A stretch of 64,000 bases of DNA from CAWBBA01 sp963729795 (lineage in GTDB: Bacteria > Desulfobacterota > Desulfomonilia > Desulfomonilales > Desulfomonilaceae): NCBI GenBank assembly GCA_963729795.1, contig CAVSPC010000039.1, forward strand, positions 1 through 64,000. The letters are read 5' to 3'. The notes below the pieces were generated by a model. That model worked only from the letters and a program-made list of their open reading frames with translations, searched no databases and was not told where the DNA came from. A program made the position numbers and the translations under genes. Numbering within the stretch: position 1 is the stretch's first letter; each line of letters starts with the position of its first letter. Below, piece after piece: positions 46,426 to 54,257 of this stretch.

Positions 46426-48021
46426 ATGGAGAAGCCTAAAAGCAACGAGAATCCGTTCGTGAATTATTGGACAATGCCTTTCAAGACATGGTCTGCAACC
46501 GTCAACGGCATGAGAATTGCCACGTTTTACTGGACCGGTATGCTCCGGTACGCCATGGCTTTTCTTGAGCCCTTTTTCTTGGCCTCAAGATCTTTCAGGG
46601 ACGAAGAGACCAGAATATTTCGGGAAAGCGCTCTTGAGAACGTCCGCGATTACGCAGAACTTTTGGCCTTCAATTTAATGCTTTCCGGTACTGCCTGGCA
46701 AAGCTCCGTAAATAAGGCCCTCGGATACCACGTGCGAGAGTTCCAGCGATTCGCATTTGCCTTCATCAACACAGTGGAAGGCCGGCACGGCGAAACCGTA
46801 GACGAGTACATGGCCAAAGAAGCCGAGGCTCTCGAGAGACTCCTCACGGATTATCCCGAGGCGATTATGGACATCGAAAAGGAGTTTGGCTTCCATTTTG
46901 ACAATGGAAAATACACGTTGGTCGATGAAACTGAACGGATGAGCCTTTACCAGGTACTCCCGACTGAACCGGATGTGACGGTTCGTCCGGAGGTAAAGCC
47001 TATCCTTATCGCGCATCCCTACGTTTTGGGACCCAATATTATTGCATTCCTTCCTGGCGAACGAAAGAGCTATGTGCATGCGTTTGCCAATCAGGGTATC
47101 CCGACGTATGTCAGAATAATCAAAGACATTGACACTAACCCCGGAGTGCAGGTGATGACCGGCGAAGACGATGTTTTGGACACACGGCGATTTAGTGAAG
47201 TCATCGTGGGGCGTCACGGGAAGAAGGTAACACTCAACGGTGCATGTCAAGGCGGCTTCAACTTGCTAGTGGCTCTATTATCAGGTGAGCTTGAGGGCTT
47301 GGTGGACGCACTCATCACCAGTAACTCGCCGATAGATGGTACGAAAAGCGAAGGGCTGAAACACTACCTCGATGAAGTGGTCCCCAGGTTCCGGAGCCTG
47401 GCCTACGCTACCAAGACACTGCCTAATGGGAATCGAGTGATAGATGGCAAAATCATGAGCTGGGTCTATAAATTGAAGAGCATCGAGAAGGAAGCCCCGC
47501 TCTACACATATTACCGCGACATAGATGCATCCGAGGAAAATGTACGACATGGAGTAAAACACATCGGCAAAACCGCGGCAGCCATCAATCACTGGCTTGT
47601 ATACGATCGCACTGACTTGCCTATAGCCATTACCGAATTGAGTCGACTTTCGTACACGGTTCCCATTTCCGCCAATGGCGATTTGCCTTTCAAGTTATTC
47701 GGACGGCGACTCAATTTGAAGTACCTTCGGGAAAAAGGTATTAAGTTGATGATTTGCTATGGCAAAGACGACAAACTTGTGGAACCGCCCTCTGCTTTGG
47801 CTCCGCTGGATTTCGTGGAGGCGGAGGTGACCGAGCTCCCGAAGGGACATGCCGCAATTTTTACCACGTGGTCCGACCCGGACTCTGAGTATGCTTTGCA
47901 CAAGAGATTACCCAACGGTCAACGAGGTCCGGTACGGTTTCAACTGGACTTGGATGAAGGCTTATCTCGTGAGAAGGCTCTCCTCAACTTGGTGCTGCAA
48001 CCGGGACCTCAGACGTGCTGA
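46426..48021 (+). CDS. PHA-synthase-like alpha/beta hydrolase
   Basis: About 531 residues from ATG 46426. The nucleophile elbow is NGACQGGFNLLVALLSG with Cys, as in PHA synthases. The acid (CYGKDDKLVEPPSAL) and His (LPKGHAAIFTTWSDP) complete a Cys-Asp-His triad. PILIAHPYVLGPNIIAFLPG and IKDIDTNPGVQ are further marks. The N-terminal 200 residues are helical and unlike classical PhaC, so it may be a PhaC-like enzyme of another specificity. It lies upstream of the phasin-like and phaJ genes. Some databases give misleading names to this type. Confidence 0.75.
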   Translation: MEKPKSNENPFVNYWTMPFKTWSATVNGMRIATFYWTGMLRYAMAFLEPFFLASRSFRDEETRIFRESALENVRDYAELLAFNLMLSGTAWQSSVNKALGYHVREFQRFAFAFINTVEGRHGETVDEYMAKEAEALERLLTDYPEAIMDIEKEFGFHFDNGKYTLVDETERMSLYQVLPTEPDVTVRPEVKPILIAHPYVLGPNIIAFLPGERKSYVHAFANQGIPTYVRIIKDIDTNPGVQVMTGEDDVLDTRRFSEVIVGRHGKKVTLNGACQGGFNLLVALLSGELEGLVDALITSNSPIDGTKSEGLKHYLDEVVPRFRSLAYATKTLPNGNRVIDGKIMSWVYKLKSIEKEAPLYTYYRDIDASEENVRHGVKHIGKTAAAINHWLVYDRTDLPIAITELSRLSYTVPISANGDLPFKLFGRRLNLKYLREKGIKLMICYGKDDKLVEPPSALAPLDFVEAEVTELPKGHAAIFTTWSDPDSEYALHKRLPNGQRGPVRFQLDLDEGLSREKALLNLVLQPGPQTC

Positions 48022-48113
48022 ACCGGTCTCCAGGGCCGGCTGGACTGCCCCACCCTTGAGCCTCTCACTCGGGGATTGGTGTTCAGCGGCCTGAAAAGCA
48101 GAACGGCCGAGCG

Positions 48114-48143
48114 TTGACAATCAGGACTGGACTGAGCTATATT
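48114..48143 (+). promoter_or_regulatory. Sigma-70-type promoter before the phasin-like gene
   Basis: TTGACA (consensus), 18-base spacer, TATATT; about 118 bases before the ATG at 48262. It would drive the small phasin-like gene and perhaps the genes after it. Confidence 0.55.
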
Positions 48144-48261
48144 GTATTTTCGGGGGTCCATAGAATTTTTGATAGAAGAAAGAGCTATTATAGACTGGCT
48201 CAAAACTTTTTTCGCCACAGACTCTTTCAATTGACTTAACTTTTGAACCGAGGAGAAGAAA

Positions 48262-48645
48262 ATGAATCAATTACTAGACGCGTATGAGCAAATGACGAAG
48301 ATGAACACGGAAATTATGGAGTACTGGCGTAAGGCGGTCTCCGATATGCCTTGGCCGGGTCCCGGGTTTGCGACGGTCGAAAATGCCAATCCCTGGATGG
48401 AGATGATGCGGTCGGGTTACCAGATGAGTGTATCAAGCTGGAACCAGATGATGGATCAAAGCCTTGAGATGTTGTTGAAGTCTCTTAAGGAGACGAGAAG
48501 TTATCGCCAGGCAATGGAGAAGCAAATCCGACAGAACTGGGAAGAATTGAAGAGCGTTCAGCAGAACCAGGAACAGAAGACGCGAGAGTTTTTCGGAAAT
48601 TTAGCGAATTTTCTTAAAGAAGGGGCCTCTCCCCCTCAGGCCTGA
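48262..48645 (+). CDS. Phasin/PhaE-like helical protein
   Basis: 127 residues. Long amphipathic helices rich in Met, Glu and Gln: LLDAYEQMTKMNTEIMEYWR, NPWMEMMRSGYQMSVSSWNQ and a C-terminal coiled coil ending in REFFGNLANFLKEG. No clear family; composition and position suit a phasin or a small PhaE-like granule protein. GAGGAG before the ATG is strong. A GC-rich hairpin follows its stop. Confidence 0.6.
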   Translation: MNQLLDAYEQMTKMNTEIMEYWRKAVSDMPWPGPGFATVENANPWMEMMRSGYQMSVSSWNQMMDQSLEMLLKSLKETRSYRQAMEKQIRQNWEELKSVQQNQEQKTREFFGNLANFLKEGASPPQA

Positions 48646-48742
48646 CCTGGGCATGAGCGCCGGGTATTCATTTTTTCTTACCGGCGCCTCCTGTTGCGAC
48701 CCCCATAAACCGCCGGCAGCGATTTACAAATTGAAAACATTA

Positions 48743-48776
48743 GCCGGGCCGATCCTTCGGAACCGGTCGGCCCGGC
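48743..48776 (+). terminator. Hairpin after the phasin-like gene
   Basis: GCCGGGCCGA and its exact reverse complement TCGGCCCGGC flank a 14-base loop, followed by AGATTCTTTC. The T tract is short, so it may be a weak rho-independent terminator. Confidence 0.5.
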
Positions 48777-48853
48777 AGATTCTTTCATGATTTGAGTCCA
48801 CGGCTCTTATTTAGTCGAAGCTGGTTTTCTTAATTAATATCAGGGAGAGAAGA

Positions 48854-49258
48854 ATGGTACCTAAAGAAGGCGAGACGGCCACACTGGCAAAGACTATTAC
48901 GCAAAGCGACATCGAACAATTTGCAAAACTGGTCGGAGACATGAATCCGGTGCATGTGGACCCGGATTTCGCCAAAAAGACTCGCTTTGGGCGGCCTATC
49001 GCACATGGCATGTGGGGCCTGTCTCTGATTTCAGCGGTCCTGGGGACGAAGCTCCCGGGTCCAGGGACGATATATCTTAGCCAAACCGTGAAGTTTCGGG
49101 CTCCAGTGTTTCCCGGTGACACTTTGACGGCTAAGGTGAAGGTCCTCCAAGTACGACAAGACAAACCCATCATTACGCTGGAAACCAATTGCGAAAACCA
49201 AAAGGGGGAATTGATCCTCACCGGAGAATCCGTGGTTCTCGTCGAAGACGTGGATTGA
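48854..49258 (+). CDS. phaJ: (R)-specific enoyl-CoA hydratase (MaoC-like)
   Basis: 134 residues with the hot-dog fold motif FAKLVGDMNPVHVDPDFAKK (Asp and His of the hydratase 2 site), then GRPIAHGMWGLSLISAVLG and QTVKFRAPVFPGDTLTAKV. PhaJ supplies (R)-3-hydroxyacyl-CoA from beta-oxidation to PHA synthase. GGGAGAG precedes the ATG. It lies in front of phaE and phaC. Confidence 0.9.
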   Translation: MVPKEGETATLAKTITQSDIEQFAKLVGDMNPVHVDPDFAKKTRFGRPIAHGMWGLSLISAVLGTKLPGPGTIYLSQTVKFRAPVFPGDTLTAKVKVLQVRQDKPIITLETNCENQKGELILTGESVVLVEDVD

Positions 49259-49356
49259 ATCGCTGTAATCATTTGTTAACAAAATTGTAGCGTTTACATG
49301 CCTAGGCAATCGTTTAAGTAATCTTTTACAAGACAATTAAGAATGGAGTAACGCAA

Positions 49357-50394
49357 ATGCAAACAGCAAATGTTACAAAGATGCAGGAAGAGTTTGTCAA
49401 GAACATGTCGGAATCTTCCGCGCGGCTGGCAACGACATGGAGCGAAGCGGTCAAGGACGCGGGTGTACAAAATGTTTATAATAATTATCAGAAGCTTATG
49501 CTGAGTTGGATCAACCCCTCAACATTTGCAAAAATTGTTGATTCCAGTTCCATCGCTCTGAAATTTCAAGAGCTGATTAATCTGGCCGCACAGGATCTGC
49601 CCGAATTAGTAAAGCATGCCACCGACCCGGGAAGCTTGAAGGGGATAAAGGACAAATGGACACAAGCCAACGAAAAATTGGTACGCGAGATGTTCGGAGT
49701 TCCTGCCGCCAGTGAAATTGAGCGCGCCATGCAGCCGTGGCGTTCGCTCATGGAGAATTTCGCGGGCTTACGAGACAGCCCCATGTCGCAATTCGGCGAA
49801 CTGGCCTCGTCAATGGGATGGGGCTTTCCCGGCGCCACGGGGACAGGAAAAAATCTATTCTCTCTATGGAATGAAACTTATGAAAAAACGGTTGGGAAGC
49901 TCTTCCGCTTGCCAGGATTGGGTTTGACTCGTGAGTATGAGGAGCGGACAAAAAAAGCTCTAGACGCTCAAATCAGATTCTTAAATACACTGCCGGACTT
50001 TCAGGAACAGGTGGTCACCGCTGCAAGAACCGCTATGGATAAAGTAGTGGACCATATCACTAAAATGGACATAAAACAGGTTACTCCCGAAACCTATCAG
50101 CTATTCTACAAAATTTGGGTTTCCAACAACGAGGACGCGTTCATTGATCTCTTCAGATCTCAGTCCTTCTGCCAAACACTGGCCAATACGGTCCACAGAG
50201 GCCTTGAGGCCAAAAAGAACATGGACATGGTGACAGCGGACGGGCTCTCTTTCTGGAATATTCCCAACAAGAAAGACATGGACGAAGTGTATGAAGCCGT
50301 CTACCACATGAAGAAAAGGATCCGCACCCTTGAGCTGGAATTGAAAACATTGAAGCAAAAAATGGTAGATAACCGAGCTAAGGAGATCATGTGA
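49357..50394 (+). CDS. phaE: Class III PHA synthase subunit PhaE
   Basis: 345 residues. Segments such as FGVPAASEIERAMQPWRSLM, FSLWNETYEKTVGKLFRLP, and LTREYEERTKKALDAQIRFL with TPETYQLFYKIWVSNNEDAF match PhaE of class III (PhaEC) synthases. The C-terminus is a coiled coil, ELELKTLKQKMVDNR. The stop lies in AAGGAGATCATGTGATGACC, where the TGATG overlap offers a coupled ATG (50394) that was probably the original phaC start before the IS66 insertion. Confidence 0.85.
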   Translation: MQTANVTKMQEEFVKNMSESSARLATTWSEAVKDAGVQNVYNNYQKLMLSWINPSTFAKIVDSSSIALKFQELINLAAQDLPELVKHATDPGSLKGIKDKWTQANEKLVREMFGVPAASEIERAMQPWRSLMENFAGLRDSPMSQFGELASSMGWGFPGATGTGKNLFSLWNETYEKTVGKLFRLPGLGLTREYEERTKKALDAQIRFLNTLPDFQEQVVTAARTAMDKVVDHITKMDIKQVTPETYQLFYKIWVSNNEDAFIDLFRSQSFCQTLANTVHRGLEAKKNMDMVTADGLSFWNIPNKKDMDEVYEAVYHMKKRIRTLELELKTLKQKMVDNRAKEIM

Positions 50395-51367
50395 TGACCG
50401 GCAGGCATGTTTGAGCCCTCTGAGGGTTTCTGATAATGTGGGCCCAGCAGATCTGCCTTGTCCCCTTGTGGTATGCGTTGTAAGCCGAGAACATGTCCGA
50501 GCAGATGATACCGCCAAAGACCTCGCCAAGGACCCCTTTGAGGACTTTTGCACCTCTGGAGGCTGCCAAGGTGAAGAAAGTCATGGCAGGGGCCACGAAA
50601 ACCCAAAGCCAGATCCCCTTGCCCATGCTTTTCCACCCCGTCTCGTCCACGTTGAGAACCTCTTGTTTGGGAAGAGCTTGTTTGATTTCCTCACAGCATG
50701 GTTCAAGGGCCTGGGATACTTCCTCGTGAAGTTTGCACACAGAGCCAAGGGAGATATCAATCCCGAAGAGGGTCTTGGCAAGCTCTTGACATCCTCGTCG
50801 GGTCACCCGATGCATGGCGGTGAGGTAGGCAAAGAGAGCAGCAAGTCTGGGACCGAAGCCGGATCGAGCTTGGGGTGGGACATCCGCCCAGGTGACGGCG
50901 CCGCAGGAACATTCGACACAACGAAGCTTGTATTCGGTGATGTTCGGTTTGATCTCGGGAATCTCTATCACCTGGCAGCGAAGGTAATTGCCGAGCACAC
51001 GGCTACCATCCACACTGGGGTGAAAAGGTTTGTGACAAATCTCACACGACTCGGGAAGGACCTCCTGGATCAGATCAACCTTCTCTGTGGGAACCAGATC
51101 CCTGTTTGTCCCCTTGTGACCCGGTTGCCCTCCAGGCTTGCGATGCCTGGATTTCTTGCGCCTTCTCATTTTTGGTTTGCTTGCCGGACCGTCGGAAGAC
51201 GGTGGCTTGGAGGAATTGGAAGAATCCTTGGTGAGAAGGGCTATTTTTCTCTCCAGTTCAGCCACTTTCTCTGTAAGAAGATCCACTGCACCGCTCAACT
51301 GCAACAGGACCTCCACGATCATTTCTCTGTCGCCGTACGCAATGGCTATGGCTTCTTCCCGAGTCAT
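50387..51367 (-). pseudogene. IS66-family transposase, truncated and frameshifted
   Basis: About 326 residues from ATG 51367 (MTREEAIAIAYGDREM). IS66 signs: coiled leader AVDLLTEKVAELERKI, then SNSSKPPSSDGPASK, GQPGHKG, zinc-like SCEICHKPF and VECSCGAVTW, and the DDE segments VLNVDETGWKSMGKGIWLWV and ICSDMFSAYN. After GTRQICWAHIIRN the frame is off by one (extra C at 50424-50426; the next frame reads LRGLKHAC), then the rest, about 150 residues including the last catalytic acid, is missing. The stop overlaps phaE. Inactive. Confidence 0.85.
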
Positions 51368-51404
51368 GGGGAAAGCCAGTATCAAGATCAGCCACCAGTA
51401 AACA
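50397..51404 (-). mobile_element. IS66 remnant inserted at the phaE/phaC junction
   Basis: About 1.0 kb of IS66 DNA separates the phaE stop/phaC start (50392-50396) from the remainder of phaC (in-frame protein-like sequence from about 51402). The transposase is 3'-truncated, and I find no convincing terminal inverted repeats or 8-bp target duplication, so the right end has been deleted. Boundaries are approximate. Confidence 0.7.
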
Positions 51405-51461
51405 TTTGATGAGCAGCTTGCGGCCAAATTCGCGGCACGTTGGATAGAAACAACTGAGAAA

Positions 51462-52505
51462 ATGGCACGAGGACTCAACAACTTAATCGCGACCGGCGAA
51501 ATTGATGGCGAGGCTACAGAAAAGACTCGCGTGTTTCAAGAAGACAAGATGACGATCTATCATTACAAATCAACCAGCGATACAGTCTGCCCTGTTCCTA
51601 TGCTGATTTGTTACGCACTGGTCAACCGCCAGTATATGATGGATCTGCAACCCGATCGCAGCCTCATAAAAAATCTCCTGAATTTAGGCATGGACATCTA
51701 CATGATTGATTGGGGATATGCCGGGAAAATGGACCAATTCGTCGAATTTGACGACTACATCGATGTCTATTTGTCCGATGCCGTGGATTTTGTCAGGAAG
51801 CGGACGGGTGTGTCGGCCATCAATCTTCTCGGTGTCTGCCAGGGTGGAACCTTGTCTGCCATTTACACGGCGCTTTATCCTGAAAAGATCCGCAATCTCG
51901 TGCTCATGGTGGCCCCGATCGATTTTTCAGTGGACGATGGGCTTCTAAATGTTTGGGCCCGCTATATTAACGTGGACCTTATGGCGGACACTCTTGGGAA
52001 CATACCTGGTGATTTCCTTAATGTGGGATTCCTGATGCTGAAGCCATTTTCACTTATGATGGACAAGTACGTCAACTTTATGGAATCAATGGACAATCCC
52101 AAGAAGGTGGAATCGTTCCTGAGGATGGAAAGATGGATCTTTGACAGCCCGGATCAGGCCGGCGCAACATGGAAGAAGTTCGTAAAGGACCTTTATCAGG
52201 GAAACAAGTTGGTCAAAGGTGAACTCGAAATCGGTAATCGAAAAGTTGATCTCAAAAAGATCACTCAGCCTATCTTGAATATCTTTGCAGAGCAGGATCA
52301 TCTTGTCCCGCCGTCCTCGTCGAGGCCGTTGGAGAAGTATGTGGGCAGCAGGGATGCAACCACCACCGCATTCCCGGTAGGGCACATCGGAATATATGTT
52401 TCGTCCAAGACGCAGAAGAACTTACCTCCCCTGGTGGCGGACTGGCTTTGGGAGAGATCGACAAGTCGCAGGCCCGTTACGAAACTCCGTCATGTTGCGG
52501 ATTAG
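51462..52505 (+). CDS. phaC: Class III PHA synthase subunit PhaC, 5' end displaced by IS66
   Basis: 347 residues from ATG 51462. Polymerase signs: LICYALVNRQYMMDLQPDRS, MIDWGYAGKMDQF, nucleophile INLLGVCQGGTLSAIYTALY, NIFAEQDHLVPPSSS (Asp) and FPVGHIGIYVSS (His). In frame upstream, from about 51402, the sequence still reads FDEQLAAKFAARWIETTEK, which fits the normal PhaC N-terminus, but no start codon remains there and a TAA lies at 51399. So the original start and a few codons were lost, along with coupling to phaE. Weak ribosome binding site; it may be poorly translated. Confidence 0.9.
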   Translation: MARGLNNLIATGEIDGEATEKTRVFQEDKMTIYHYKSTSDTVCPVPMLICYALVNRQYMMDLQPDRSLIKNLLNLGMDIYMIDWGYAGKMDQFVEFDDYIDVYLSDAVDFVRKRTGVSAINLLGVCQGGTLSAIYTALYPEKIRNLVLMVAPIDFSVDDGLLNVWARYINVDLMADTLGNIPGDFLNVGFLMLKPFSLMMDKYVNFMESMDNPKKVESFLRMERWIFDSPDQAGATWKKFVKDLYQGNKLVKGELEIGNRKVDLKKITQPILNIFAEQDHLVPPSSSRPLEKYVGSRDATTTAFPVGHIGIYVSSKTQKNLPPLVADWLWERSTSRRPVTKLRHVAD

Positions 52506-52510
52506 GGGTT

Positions 52511-52696
52511 ATGTACTTTCCAAAAATAGACCCGAGCAAATGCAAAAACCACGGCGACTGTTTTAGAATATGTCCTGAGGACGTGTTCGATATGGACGAT
52601 GAAGGTGTACGAGTGGCCAGACCCGGCGACTGCACGAAATGCGATTCGTGCGTGGTTGTATGCCCGGAGCAGGCGATCACTGTCGAAGAGATGTGA
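52511..52696 (+). CDS. Ferredoxin (4Fe-4S, two clusters)
   Basis: 61 residues beginning MYFPKIDPSKCKNHGDCFRI with CPEDVF, then CTKCDSCVVVCPEQAITV: Cys patterns for two 4Fe-4S clusters, the first with CxxxxxC spacing instead of CxxCxxC. It starts 5 bases after the phaC stop, so it is very likely in that operon. Its role with PHA synthesis is unclear. Confidence 0.85.
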   Translation: MYFPKIDPSKCKNHGDCFRICPEDVFDMDDEGVRVARPGDCTKCDSCVVVCPEQAITVEEM

Positions 52697-52823
52697 ACCG
52701 GTCGCCCATCGTTAGCCCCTCTGCTGCTGGCGGGAAACAGCCGGTCTCAACGGGAACCGGCAAGATTGCTATGGAGAGACCGCTTAAGAATGAAAGCGTC
52801 ACCACCGGCGGCAGAGAATTTGC

Positions 52824-53537
52824 TCACCCGCGCACTGGCAGAGGTACGGCCTGTTTTTCCAGCACAGTTATAAGTGGAATAGAGAGTTGGTGGGAAATGT
52901 TTTCAAGGACCTTCACCCAAGCCTGGCTCTTCTCCGTCTCTTTTCTCAGTCTCGGCGAATCGAATATCACCATTGCGACATCCTTATGCCGCTTGGCATA
53001 ATTGAACAGCTTTTGGCTCGCATCGCCAAGTCTAATGGTCACTTTAAACGGGATATCATCTTCTTCCAGTTGTCGAACAAGACCTACAATATTCCGAGAG
53101 CCTTCTATCATTTTGTGACTCAATAGCTCATAGTCTTCACCCTCACGGGATTGTTCGATCACCTGAAGCACGTCCAGTTCCGCGTTCGTTCGCTTGCATA
53201 AGTTCAACGCGTAGGCGAACGGCGCGGGATTCGGAGACTCGCCCTCTATAACGAGAAGGACGGTTTTGGATGGTTCCGAAGTCGCAGCGAGTTCTGTGGC
53301 TGTCTGAAACTCGCCGACCTCTGCATAAGCGATCGCTGCCATCTGCTTCTGCAACCGTTCACGAAAACTCTGGAGTCTCGATTTGGTAGGAGCCGCCTGG
53401 TTGGCGGAGCCTGACTCACCGGACTGTCCGGATCCGAGCCTATCGTGAGTCGGTTCGTCGGAGTTCTCACTGCCCGTCGAGCCCGAAGATGTGATAGCAT
53501 TCAGCATGGAGGTAATTTTGTTCTTGGTCTTTTTCAT
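52824..53537 (-). CDS. Universal stress-like protein with low-complexity N-terminus
   Basis: 237 residues. Residues 1-70 are Ser/Gly-rich and disordered. A short helix follows: RERLQKQMAAIAYAEVGEFQ. From about residue 90 there is a UspA-like alpha/beta fold: KTVLLVIEGESPNPAPFAYA, LDVLQVIEQ and VAMVIFDSPRLRKETEKSQA, ending in PLITVLEK. It lacks the full ATP-binding G-x2-G-x9-G-S motif. The helix matches a segment in the small protein at 61306-61485. GGAGG lies before the ATG, and a sigma-54 promoter precedes the gene. Confidence 0.8.
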   Translation of the reverse strand: MKKTKNKITSMLNAITSSGSTGSENSDEPTHDRLGSGQSGESGSANQAAPTKSRLQSFRERLQKQMAAIAYAEVGEFQTATELAATSEPSKTVLLVIEGESPNPAPFAYALNLCKRTNAELDVLQVIEQSREGEDYELLSHKMIEGSRNIVGLVRQLEEDDIPFKVTIRLGDASQKLFNYAKRHKDVAMVIFDSPRLRKETEKSQAWVKVLENISHQLSIPLITVLEKQAVPLPVRG

Positions 53538-53562
53538 GGCGACCTCCTTGTTGTCTCAAAAT

Positions 53563-53580
53563 ATGCAACTTAAATGCCAA
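53563..53580 (-). promoter_or_regulatory. Sigma-54 promoter of the universal stress-like gene
   Basis: On the minus strand TTGGCATTTAAGTTGCAT: GG at -24 and GC at -12 separated by 10 bases, matching the sigma-54 consensus TGGCAC-N5-TTGCW. It lies about 26 bases before the ATG at 53537. Confidence 0.75.
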
Positions 53581-53753
53581 AAATGATGATGGCCATCCGG
53601 GTCTGGAACGGAGCAGCCATTTGTTAATTTATACAGCGTCGGCTCCCGGAACAGGCCTCCGCAGACACCTCACCGCTGGTCGCGACCGGCCGGCCCCCAC
53701 GATTCATTGTCTGGGCTTGCAAGGGCACATAAAGTAGCCCCACCCGATTCTGC

Positions 53754-53768
53754 GTTGCATTGTGCAAC
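53754..53768. promoter_or_regulatory. Palindrome, copy 1 of TGTTGC-type operator
   Basis: GTTGCA-TTG-TGCAAC, 6+3+6 perfect inverted repeat. Centre about 180-190 bases upstream of the sigma-54 promoter at 53563, a usual distance for an NtrC-type enhancer. Confidence 0.7.
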
Positions 53769-53986
53769 AACACTCTAAGATCGTCAACCTTATTTGTCGC
53801 CAAAGCTCGGCCAAGCGTGATGTATATTCCCCAATTGCATCTATCTGAAAAGATCATCCTGTACAAGTGTCGGTTGGTTGCGCTCTCCTTCGCGAGAGCT
53901 AACCACTGAAGCATTGCGTTTTCTACCAACTTTGGCTGTGGCTAATGGTTTTATTTCCGACCTTTCCTTACGAGCGAGAAGAGGAG

Positions 53987-54003
53987 TGTTGCGTTACGCA
54001 ACA
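53987..54003. promoter_or_regulatory. Palindrome, copy 2 of TGTTGC-type operator
   Basis: TGTTGCG-TTA-CGCAACA, 7+3+7 perfect inverted repeat in the same divergent control region, about 200 bases upstream of the sigma-54 promoter at 54196. Confidence 0.72.
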
Positions 54004-54071
54004 TATTACTTGACGCGCTGTCCAAAAACAATATATCCAGATTTACGGGGCCAGTCCAGTGAGGGGACGCC

Positions 54072-54092
54072 CGTGTTGCACAATGCAACACG
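54072..54092. promoter_or_regulatory. Palindrome, copy 3 of TGTTGC-type operator
   Basis: CGTGTTGCA-CAA-TGCAACACG, 9+3+9 perfect inverted repeat, about 115-135 bases upstream of the sigma-54 promoter at 54196. It is the longest of the three sites between 53538 and 54257; that region has no convincing gene. Confidence 0.75.
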
Positions 54093-54195
54093 TCTCTCGA
54101 CTGCATAGGCGTTTTACTGCATGACACAACGACGTTTTACATTAATAAAGTTAATATTAAAAGAGTGTTAGGCTCAGGGGGTCAGCCCTCCGAGA

Positions 54196-54210
54196 TGGAA
54201 CGGATTTTGC
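54196..54210 (+). promoter_or_regulatory. Sigma-54 promoter of the histidine kinase/NtrC operon
   Basis: TGGAACGGATTTTGC: GG and GC separated by 10 bases. It ends 48 bases before the ATG at 54258. The operon encodes a sigma-54 activator, so autoregulation is likely. Confidence 0.7.
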
Positions 54211-54257
54211 CCTATACTTTGTATCTCATTCCGGCCCGGACCGTCCGAGGATAATCA

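Noticed and set aside
50390..51410. Target-site duplication of the IS66 element
   Set aside because: No convincing 8-bp repeat at either side; the element is truncated.
53624..53929. 101-codon minus-strand frame upstream of the stress-like gene
   Set aside because: Starts with TTG without ribosome binding site and runs through the operator region; likely chance.
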